Under the pieces are notes generated by a model. It made no database searches, had not been told where the DNA came from, and saw only the letters and a program-made list of their open reading frames with translations. Positions 57,210 through 64,000 of a stretch of 64,000 bases of DNA are shown here, piece after piece. Origin of the DNA: Oceanicella sp. SM1341 (lineage in GTDB: Bacteria; Pseudomonadota; Alphaproteobacteria; Rhodobacterales; Rhodobacteraceae). The stretch's first letter is position 1; each line of letters opens with the position of its first letter. Location: assembly GCF_003448965.1 (NCBI RefSeq), contig NZ_QRGC01000007.1:62001-126000 (forward strand), given 5' to 3'. The translations under genes and the position numbers were made by a program.

Positions 57210-57998
57210 ATGGTCACACGTCTCGCCGCTTTCGCGACCCTCCTCGATTCGGAGGCCGCCTCCGGCCGCGCGGTGACGGACGCGGCGCTGGAGCGGCTGG
57301 CAACCGGGCATGCGCCCTGGTCCTCCTCCGGCCTGCTGGCGGTGGAGCAGGCGGCGGGGCTGGTGCGGCTGGAGGGCAGCCACGGCGCGCAGGGCCCGCT
57401 GTTCGAGGGGCTGCCGCGGCGCTGGCCGCTCTCCGAGAGCCCGGCGCGGCTGGCGCTGGAGCGCGGGGCGCCGCTCTTCATCGAGGACATCCGGGCCGAG
57501 GCCGGCTGGCCGCTCTACCGCATCGACGCCGAGGTGCAGCGCTACCGGGCCGTGGCGCTGCTGCCGCTGCCCGGCGCGCTGCCGCGGGTGCTCACGCTGC
57601 ACGCGGTGCCGGTGCACCGGCCCGGGCAGGCGGAGCGCGAGCTGCTCACGGCCCTCGCCGCGGTCTTCGCCGCGGCGCTCAATGCCGAGGCGCGGGCGCA
57701 GGCGCCGTCGACGGGCGCCGAGCCGCCGCTGCGCGCCCTCTGCCCGCCGGAATACGCCGCGGCCCTCGACCGGCTGGCCGCGGCGCCCGACGCCCGCACC
57801 CGGCGTTTGTCGGAGACGGCGCTGGTGTTCGTGGAGCAGGGCGGGCGCATCCGCCGCACGGCCGCCTCGCTGGGCATCCACCCCTCCACCCTGCGCTACC
57901 GGCTCGACCTGCTGCGCGAGCGCCACGGGCTCGACCTGGAGGACGAGACGGTGCGCCGCGCCGTCTACCCCGCCATGGCGCTGGCGCGCAGCGCCTGA
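57210..57998 (+). CDS. GAF-type sensor with PucR/CdaR-like HTH regulator
   Basis: A 262-aa putative transcription factor. Residues about 60-165 resemble a GAF sensor domain ('LFEGLPRRWPLSESPARLALERGAPLFIEDIRAEAGWPLYRIDAEVQRYRAVALLPLPGALPRVLTLHAVPV'). Residues about 205-258 are a PucR/CdaR-type helix-turn-helix: 'TRRLSETALVFVEQGGRIRRTAASLGIHPSTLRYRLDLLRERHGLDLEDE'. AGGA precedes the ATG. It is divergent from the monooxygenase gene over 119 bp and probably controls it through the inverted repeat there, perhaps sensing the substrate. Confidence 0.85.
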   Translation: MVTRLAAFATLLDSEAASGRAVTDAALERLATGHAPWSSSGLLAVEQAAGLVRLEGSHGAQGPLFEGLPRRWPLSESPARLALERGAPLFIEDIRAEAGWPLYRIDAEVQRYRAVALLPLPGALPRVLTLHAVPVHRPGQAERELLTALAAVFAAALNAEARAQAPSTGAEPPLRALCPPEYAAALDRLAAAPDARTRRLSETALVFVEQGGRIRRTAASLGIHPSTLRYRLDLLRERHGLDLEDETVRRAVYPAMALARSA

Positions 57999-58160
57999 AG
58001 CCGCCGGCCTCAGGCCGACTGCCTGACAGGCCGGACCCGGCCCGCGGAGCCTGAAGCCGTCGCCCGGACCACTGTGGGCCCGGGCGAAGAGGCCGCGGGC
58101 CGTCGCGGGTGTTGCCCCGGGGGGCGCGGCGGTGCAATCTCCCGGAACGGGCGGCTATTC

Positions 58161-58176
58161 CGTTCGTGTGCGAACG
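58161..58176. promoter_or_regulatory. inverted repeat CGTTCG-TGTG-CGAACG upstream of the glycosidase genes
   Basis: Perfect 6-bp arms with a 4-bp centre, 65 bp before the GH63-type start. It could be a sugar-responsive operator; no regulator gene lies beside it. The downstream spacer has no clear promoter, so the assignment is tentative. Confidence 0.35.
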
Positions 58177-58241
58177 ACCTCCCGGCGCCTCTCCCTGGGA
58201 TCGGCCGCGCCCCGATGACCCCCGCCGGCAGGGAGCCCGCC

Positions 58242-60473
58242 ATGCTGCTCGACACCACCATCCCGCTCTCGCGCGCCTGGAACACCTGGTCTGACCGGCC
58301 GGCCGAGATGGTGTTCCTGCCGCTCGGCCTGCGGCTCACGCCGGTGGTGTTCTCCGCGCGGGAGGGCAAGGCGAGCCTCCTCCCGGCCGCCGCCCTGCGC
58401 TTTGACGCCCACTCGCCCGACGGCGCGGAGATCTCCTGCACGGCGCGGCACGCGGGCAGCGAGCTCGCCCTCGGCTGGCGGCGCGACGAGCCCTGGTCGG
58501 TGCTCGGCACCTGGGCGCGGGGGCGGCTGGCGGAATGGGGCCAGCGCTTCTGGCTCAGCTACTGCATCTCGGCCGAGGACGGCTCGGAAGCGGAGTGGGA
58601 CGCCGAGGCAGGCGCCGCGGTCATCACTATCGGCACCCGCCACCTCGCCCTCGTGTGCCGCGAGGCGCCGGTGGAGGTGAGCGTGCATGACAGCCCGCAG
58701 GCGCTGGCGGAGGATTTCGAGGCGCACGGCTACTGGCACATCGGCAGCCGGGGTGTGCGGGGCAGGGCGCTGGGCCTGCGCTTCAACCTCGAGATGATGC
58801 CCGAAGGCGCGCTGGCCGCCGCCGTGGCCGACAGCCGCGAGCGCGCCATCGCCGCCGCCCGCGCCCGCCTCGCCCGCGCCGAGGCGCCCGCGGCGCCGCG
58901 CCCCGTGCAGGAGGGCCCCTTCGCCGGCGCGCTCGAGGCGGTGGCCGACGTGATCGGCTGGAACACGGTCTGGGACCCGGTGAACCGCCGCCCCTACACC
59001 TCGGTGAGCCGGCTCTGGCCGCTGGGCGCCTTCGCCGTGTGGTTCAACGACCAGACCTACGCCGCGCTGATGAGCGGGCTCTTCGAGCCGGGCCTCGCGG
59101 CGGAGAATTTCCGTGCCGCCCTCGCCTCGGCCACGCCGCAGGGCAATTTCGCCACCATCGTCACCTCGCGCGACGCCTGGGTGGACCGCACGCAGACGCC
59201 AATGGCGAGCTTCATGCTCTGGCTCATGCACCTGCGCGGCGCGGCCGGCCCGGACCTGCTGGCCGAGGCCTATCCAGCGCTGCTCGCCAACCACATGTGG
59301 TGGCGGCGCGAGCGTGACCCGGACGGGCAGGGCCTCGTCTCCTGCGGCACGTCGGACGTGGGCGCGAGCCTCTACAAGGGCACGCATTTCGGCGCGCGCA
59401 ACGAGACCGGCATGGACAATTCCGCCACCCATGACGAGGCGGTCTACGACCCGCGCACCCGCACCCTGTCCACCCTCGACCTCGGCCTCAACTGCGCGCT
59501 CGCGCTCGACGCGGAGATGCTCGCACGCATCGCGGCCCATCTCGGCGAGAGCGCCCGCGCGGCCGAGCTCGAAGCGCTCGCCGCGCAGACCCGCGCGCTG
59601 ATCCGCACCCGGCTCTGGGACCCCGAGCGGCGCATCTTCGCCAACCGCCAGCGCCATGGCGGCTTCGTGCGCAGCCTCTCGCCCACCAGCTTCTACCCGC
59701 TGCTGTGCGGGGCGGCGGACGCGGAGCAGACCGAGGCGCTGCGCGGTCATCTCGCCGACCCCGCGCTCTTCGCCGGCCGCTACGGGCTGCCCAACACCGC
59801 GCGCTCGGAGCCCGCCTATGCCGACAACACCTACTGGCGCGGACGCATCTGGCCGAACGTGAACTACATGGTCTGGCAGGGCCTGCGCCGCGCCGGGCTC
59901 GCGGCCGAGGCCGATGCGCTCGCCGCCTCCTCCTGGGAGCTGTTCGCGCAGAACTGGGCCGCGCGCGAGGCCGGCGAGAACTACAGCGCCGAGACCGGCG
60001 AGGTGCGTGACGCGCCGGACACCGACCCGTTCTACACCTGGGGCGCGATGCTGCCGCTGATGGCCGTGGGCCAGGTGATGGACGTGACCCCCTGGGCCGG
60101 CTGGGAGATCCGCCATGACGGCACGCCCCTGCGCCTCGGCCCGGTCACGAGCCCGGCGGGCCAGGTGCTGCTGGAAAGCGCCGCCGGGCGGCTGAGCCTC
60201 TCGCGCGGCGAGGCAGGCCTGCTGGAGACCGATTTCCGCGGCCGGCTGGGCGGGATCACCCTCGCGCCCGGTCTGTTCCGCTGCCGGCTCTTCCCCGAGG
60301 TGCCCGGCGCTGCCGCCACGCTCACGCTGCCCGGCGTGCGGCCCGGCGCGCTGATCGCGGCCCGGCTCGCCGGTGCCCCGCTCACCCCGCTCACCGGCGA
60401 GGCGCTGAGCTTCGACATCTCCGCCGCGGCGGAGGGGGCGATGCTCGAGATCTGCCACGCGCCCGATGCCTGA
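58242..60473 (+). CDS. GH63/MGH1-like glycoside hydrolase
   Basis: A 743-aa cytoplasmic (no signal peptide) glycosidase with the (alpha/alpha)6-barrel pattern of GH63-type glucosidases and mannosylglycerate hydrolases. Characteristic stretches are 'RPYTSVSRLWPLGAFAVWFNDQTYAALMSGL', 'CGTSDVGASLYKGTHFGARNETGMDNSATHDEAVYD' (with likely acid/base residues), 'SEPAYADNTYWRGRIWPNVNYMVWQGL' and 'ENYSAETGEVRDAPDTDPFYTWGAMLPLM'. An N-terminal beta-sandwich (about 1-230) precedes the barrel. The ATG at 58242 has AGGGAG 6 bases upstream. It overlaps the next gene by 8 bases. Confidence 0.85.
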   Translation: MLLDTTIPLSRAWNTWSDRPAEMVFLPLGLRLTPVVFSAREGKASLLPAAALRFDAHSPDGAEISCTARHAGSELALGWRRDEPWSVLGTWARGRLAEWGQRFWLSYCISAEDGSEAEWDAEAGAAVITIGTRHLALVCREAPVEVSVHDSPQALAEDFEAHGYWHIGSRGVRGRALGLRFNLEMMPEGALAAAVADSRERAIAAARARLARAEAPAAPRPVQEGPFAGALEAVADVIGWNTVWDPVNRRPYTSVSRLWPLGAFAVWFNDQTYAALMSGLFEPGLAAENFRAALASATPQGNFATIVTSRDAWVDRTQTPMASFMLWLMHLRGAAGPDLLAEAYPALLANHMWWRRERDPDGQGLVSCGTSDVGASLYKGTHFGARNETGMDNSATHDEAVYDPRTRTLSTLDLGLNCALALDAEMLARIAAHLGESARAAELEALAAQTRALIRTRLWDPERRIFANRQRHGGFVRSLSPTSFYPLLCGAADAEQTEALRGHLADPALFAGRYGLPNTARSEPAYADNTYWRGRIWPNVNYMVWQGLRRAGLAAEADALAASSWELFAQNWAAREAGENYSAETGEVRDAPDTDPFYTWGAMLPLMAVGQVMDVTPWAGWEIRHDGTPLRLGPVTSPAGQVLLESAAGRLSLSRGEAGLLETDFRGRLGGITLAPGLFRCRLFPEVPGAAATLTLPGVRPGALIAARLAGAPLTPLTGEALSFDISAAAEGAMLEICHAPDA

Positions 60474-63237
60474 GCCCGCGCCGGAGTGGTTTCGCGCGCC
60501 GGAGCGGCGCTTTCGCACCGCGGCCTTCTGGTTCTGGCACCGGCTGCCGGAGCGGGGGGAGATCGACGCGGGGCTTCAGGACATGGCCCGCGCCGGCATC
60601 GGCGCCGTGCTGGTGCAGGGCCGGCTCGCGCTGCCGCGGGCCGACTGGCTCTCCGGCCCCTGGTGCGAAGCCCTCGCGCATGCTTCCGAGCGGGCGAGGC
60701 GTGTCGGCATCGGCGTGGAGATCTACGACGATTACAACTGGATCTCGGGGCAGGGCGCCGGCCGCACGGTGGAAGGCGCCGGCCACCTGCGCGAGCGCCT
60801 GCTGTTCTGGAGCACCGGCCCGGCCGGCGCGCCGCTGAGCGTCAGCGGCATCCGCTTCCCCTTCCTCGGCTTCCTCGGCCCCGTGGGGCAGGACTGGCTC
60901 TACGAGGGCGGCCGGCCGGCCTGGGACGAATGGGAGATCGTCCGCGCCGTCGCCCGCGGGCCTGACGGCACCCCGCGCGACGTGACGGCGGCAGCCCGCC
61001 TCACCGCCGCAGGCCCCGAGGGCGCGGAGGCCGTGGTGGAGGGCGATGGCGAGGTGACCGTGTTCCTCGCCGCCCGCTGCGCCACCTCGCGGCTGATCAA
61101 CTACCTGATGCCCGAGGCGGCGGAGCGCTATGCGCAAGCGGTCTGCGCGCCGATGCTCGCGGCCTCTGGCGGCCGGGCGGAGGCGAGCTTCTTCGACCAT
61201 CCGCACGCCGGCTTCTACACCTGGGACCAGCAAGCGGGTGCGGCCGGAAACGCGCTCCTGTGGGATGCACGCCTCGGCCCCGCGCTGGAGCGGCTGGCCC
61301 CGCTCGCCAGCGTGCTCGCCGCCCTTACCGGTGCGGCGGGCCCGGGCACGGAGGCCCTGCGCGCCCGGGCCTGGGAGGTCTACGGCAACCGGCTGCACGA
61401 GGCGTTCTTCGGCACGCTGTCGCGCTGGTGGGCGGCGCGAGGGGTGGCCTTCTCCGGGCACGAGCTGCTGTGCCACGTGGGCGGCTACGGGCTGCGTGAC
61501 GGGCTCTCGGGCTTCGATGCGCGCGTGATGCCGGGGCTCGATTACTTCGGCATCGACGCCTGGCGCGCCGCCACCACCGCCGACGCGGCCGACTACGCGC
61601 CCCAGCTCTCCGCCCGGATGGGCGATTCCGTCGCCCGCGCCTCGGGCCGGTCGCGCTGCACGGTGGAGCAGTATTCCACCGGGCGGGAGAGCGGCATTCC
61701 CGGCGGGGCGGGCAACTGGGGCCTCACGCCCGCGCGGCTGCGCGCGCAGATGCTGCGCCATGTGCTCTCCGGCGCGCGGCGCGTCACCCTGCACGCCCTC
61801 TGGCTCGACGCGGGGCGCGAGGCCGAGCCGGTGCCCTTCCTCAACCCGCGCTTCGACTTCCCGCCGGGCTTCAACCTGCAGCCCTGGTGGGAGGACATGC
61901 CGGCGCTGGGCAGCGAATGCGCCCGGGTCTCGGCCTTCCTCGAGGAGGGGGTGCCGGAGCGGCCGGTGGCGCTGCTCTACCCGCTCTGGACCCTGCGCGC
62001 AGCCGGGGCCGCGCCGCCGGCCTGCTGCGATGCCTTCGGGCTCTGGGCCGGGGCGCTCGACCGCGCGGGTGTCGGCTGGCAGGTGATCGACCACCGCGCA
62101 CTTGCCGCGGCTCGGCTGGAGGGCGACACGCTCGTCACCCCCGCGGGCCGCTTCAGCGCCCTGGTGCTGCCGGGGGCGGAGGTGCTGGAGAGCGCGAAGG
62201 AGGCAGCCCTCATCGCCGCCTTCCGCGCCGCGGGCGGCCGGGTGTTGGCCTCCGCGCCCTTGCCGGCCCGCACGCTCGACGGGGCGGAGCCGGGCGACCT
62301 CGCGGAGCGCTGCGACACGCCGGAAGAGATCGCGGCCCGTGGCCGCGCCCTCGCCGGGCTCATGGCGCTGCACCCGGGCACGCTGCCCAACTGCGTGCTG
62401 CGCGACGGCGCGGGCTGGAAGCTCGTCCTGTTCAACGACACCGACGCGCCGCTGGCGCCGGACATCGCGCTGCCCCCCGGCCCCTGGGCGGTGCGCGACT
62501 GGGATGCCCAGACTGGCGACATCGGGCCGGCGCGGCTGCGCGAAGGCCGCCTGCGCCTGCACCTGCCTGCGGGGGCCTGCGCCTGCCTGGCGCTCGCGCC
62601 GCGCGAGCAGGCCGGCGCCATGCCCGGGGACGGCATGTCCGCGACGGCGGCGTCCGGCCTCGTGGCAGCCGCATCGGGCGCGGCCGGGCAGCCGCTGTCC
62701 GGCGCCGGCCCGGCAGGGGCTCGCGCGGCTGCGGGCCGGGAGGCGGCGCGACCGGTCGGGCCCGCCTGGGCCCGCGGGCCGGACGCGCAGAGGGAAGCCC
62801 CGCTCCTTGCCCCGCCGGGGCCGGTGACGGAGAGCCGGGCACTGGAGGAGGGCTGGGAACTGGCGCTGCCCGCGGGGGCGGCGTTCCGCCCGGTCTCGGT
62901 GCGCGCGGGCTGGGAGCGGCAGGGCGGGGCGGATTTCGCCGGCACGGGGCTCTACCGGCTCTGGCTGGAGCTGCCCGAGCCCGGGGCCGGGCTGGGCTGG
63001 GAGCTGGAACTGCCCGGCTTCCGCCACAGCGGCACGCTGCGCTTTGCCGGCGGCCCGGTGCTGCGGCACCTGGCGGGGGAGGCGCGCTTCCCGCTGCACC
63101 CCGGCAGCGGCTGGCTGGAGCTGTCGCTGCGCAACACCGGCGCGAACCGCTACTATGCCGGAACGCCCTGGCAGCCCGCCGGGCCGGAGCCGGGAGGCCT
63201 CGCCCGCCCGCCGCTGCTGCACCTCAGGCGTGCATGA
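60466..63237 (+). CDS. GH106-like glycoside hydrolase (alpha-L-rhamnosidase related)
   Basis: A 923-aa cytoplasmic glycosidase. '[38 protein letters not shown]' and '[26 protein letters not shown]' resemble the N-terminal TIM-barrel of GH106 and related rhamnosidase-like families. '[12 protein letters not shown]...[19 protein letters not shown]' follows, then a Rossmann-like domain (about 500-620), a Gly/Ala/Pro-rich linker (about 720-790), and a C-terminal carbohydrate-binding-like beta-sandwich. It overlaps the GH63-type gene by 8 bases, so both enzymes are made together. The linkage cleaved is not determined. Confidence 0.75.
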   Translation: MPEPAPEWFRAPERRFRTAAFWFWHRLPERGEIDAGLQDMARAGIGAVLVQGRLALPRADWLSGPWCEALAHASERARRVGIGVEIYDDYNWISGQGAGRTVEGAGHLRERLLFWSTGPAGAPLSVSGIRFPFLGFLGPVGQDWLYEGGRPAWDEWEIVRAVARGPDGTPRDVTAAARLTAAGPEGAEAVVEGDGEVTVFLAARCATSRLINYLMPEAAERYAQAVCAPMLAASGGRAEASFFDHPHAGFYTWDQQAGAAGNALLWDARLGPALERLAPLASVLAALTGAAGPGTEALRARAWEVYGNRLHEAFFGTLSRWWAARGVAFSGHELLCHVGGYGLRDGLSGFDARVMPGLDYFGIDAWRAATTADAADYAPQLSARMGDSVARASGRSRCTVEQYSTGRESGIPGGAGNWGLTPARLRAQMLRHVLSGARRVTLHALWLDAGREAEPVPFLNPRFDFPPGFNLQPWWEDMPALGSECARVSAFLEEGVPERPVALLYPLWTLRAAGAAPPACCDAFGLWAGALDRAGVGWQVIDHRALAAARLEGDTLVTPAGRFSALVLPGAEVLESAKEAALIAAFRAAGGRVLASAPLPARTLDGAEPGDLAERCDTPEEIAARGRALAGLMALHPGTLPNCVLRDGAGWKLVLFNDTDAPLAPDIALPPGPWAVRDWDAQTGDIGPARLREGRLRLHLPAGACACLALAPREQAGAMPGDGMSATAASGLVAAASGAAGQPLSGAGPAGARAAAGREAARPVGPAWARGPDAQREAPLLAPPGPVTESRALEEGWELALPAGAAFRPVSVRAGWERQGGADFAGTGLYRLWLELPEPGAGLGWELELPGFRHSGTLRFAGGPVLRHLAGEARFPLHPGSGWLELSLRNTGANRYYAGTPWQPAGPEPGGLARPPLLHLRRA

Positions 63238-63514
63238 GCGGCCGGGCCTCGCGCCGGCCTGTCGCGAAATGCGCGCCATGCGCCGCAAACGCGGGCGGCT
63301 TGCGGCGGGAATCCGCCGATGCTTGCGCGTACAGGGTTCATCCGCGGCCCGGTGTGTGCTTAGCTGGCAGCACAGCACGAGAGACCGAAGTGCCGGAAGT
63401 CGCTCGATTTCCGGGGTGTCGGGCTACCTGAAACCCAGGCCGGGCCTTGCCCCGGGCCCTCCCGCAAGCGCCCGTTCCGATGGCGCAGGCTACACAAGAC
63501 CCAGGAGGACGACG

Positions 63515-64000
63515 ATGTCTGACGATACGATCAACGGCAAACCCATGCACCCGGCCGTGCCGATGTACGCCCGCGAGGCCCGGGAAGGCCGCATGGAGCG
63601 TCGAGAGTTCCTCGCCCTGGCCACGGCGCTGGGTGTCACCGGGGCAGGGGCCTACGGGCTGGCCGGCCTCGTGGCGCCGTCCCCCGCCGCCGCGCAGGGC
63701 ACCGGCGGCACCCTGCGGGTGCAGATGGAGATCAAGCGTGTCGCCGACCCGCGGATCTTCGACTGGTCGCAGATGTCCAATGTCGCGCGCGGCCTGTGCG
63801 AGACGCTGGTGCGCTACACCCGCGACTTCACCTTCGAGCCCTGGCTGCTGGAGAGCTGGGAGGTCTCGGACGACGCGACGGAATACACGCTGCACGTCCG
63901 CCAGGGGGTGAAATGGTCGAACGGCGACGATTTCACCGCCGATGACGTGATCTACAACCTCACCCGCTGGTGCGACACCTCGGTAGAGGGCAATTCCATG
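63515..64000 (+). CDS. Tat-exported family-5 ABC solute-binding protein, N-terminal part
   Basis: 162 codons are visible before the window ends. The start has AGGAGG 6 bases upstream. A twin-arginine signal, R-R-E-F-L near residue 29, with hydrophobic core and 'AAAQG' cleavage region, directs folded export. The mature part is the DppA/OppA (SBP_bac_5) start: '[83 protein letters not shown]'. Family-5 binders carry peptides but also oligosaccharides when next to glycosidases, as here. Permease and ATPase genes should follow outside the window. Confidence 0.9.
   Translation, partial: MSDDTINGKPMHPAVPMYAREAREGRMERREFLALATALGVTGAGAYGLAGLVAPSPAAAQGTGGTLRVQMEIKRVADPRIFDWSQMSNVARGLCETLVRYTRDFTFEPWLLESWEVSDDATEYTLHVRQGVKWSNGDDFTADDVIYNLTRWCDTSVEGNSM

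Noticed and set aside
60391-63378. 995-codon frame opposite the GH106-like gene
   Set aside because: Antisense shadow of a GC-rich gene; no ribosome site or recognisable motif, Arg/Gly/Ala/Pro-rich.

Overview
The window looks like chromosomal DNA of a very GC-rich alphaproteobacterium, most likely a Rhodobacterales/Paracoccaceae relative. Evidence: a TRAP transporter, the alphaproteobacterial block bamE-like / yceD / rpmF / plsX / fabH / ihfA / merR, the block erpA / dgt / argS / SPOR / nagZ / scpA / scpB, a tandem-domain dCTP deaminase, a double cold-shock-domain protein, and a MarR-GNAT fusion. I see no phage genes, transposase or CRISPR array. High GC opens long antisense reading frames over most real genes; these are not annotated.

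Layout. 1-2.6 kb: TRAP transporter (dctP end, dctQ, dctM) closed by a clear terminator. 2.8-16.4 kb: housekeeping and small regulators (terB-like, gpt, fabI, pdxH, an SDR, a lipoprotein, a cold-shock protein, DUF192, tRNA-Pro(UGG), LysE, a phosphatase, map, a secreted cyclase-family protein, MarR-GNAT, acyltransferase 3). 17-21.2 kb: a four-gene sugar ABC operon resembling trehalose/maltose Thu systems. 21.4-26.6 kb: a Pqi lipid-transport operon with two separate PqiA proteins, a greatly enlarged PqiB and a PqiC lipoprotein; a 595-bp gap inside it carries DnaA-box-like sequences. 27.9-39.4 kb: xthA, chromosome condensation (scpAB), nagZ, SPOR protein, argS, dgt, erpA, HU, recQ. 40-46.8 kb: acetyltransferase, dcd, tRNA-Pro(GGG), merR, ihfA, fatty-acid/phospholipid initiation (fabH, plsX), rpmF, yceD, bamE-like lipoprotein. 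46.8-51.1 kb: msrB, olsB-like acyltransferase, an HSL-type hydrolase, a repeat array and moaA. 51.2-58 kb: a Pot-type ABC importer translationally coupled to an isochorismatase-type hydrolase, next to an NtaA-type flavin monooxygenase and its divergent GAF/PucR-type regulator; together these look like uptake and breakdown of a small nitrogen- or sulfur-containing compound. 58.2-64 kb: two overlapping cytoplasmic glycoside hydrolases (GH63/MGH1-like and GH106-like) followed by a Tat-exported peptide/oligosaccharide-type binding protein cut by the window end, suggesting oligosaccharide uptake and intracellular hydrolysis.

The most unusual non-coding signal is a family of seven intergenic elements of about 144 bp. 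Each has 13-bp inverted ends (CGCGCCCGACCCT / AGGGTCGGGCGCG, more or less degraded) and an outer CCCGGG hairpin. They lie at five intergenic sites and in both orientations, with three in series at 49.3-50.0 kb. They carry no gene and look like MITE- or BIME-type repeats.
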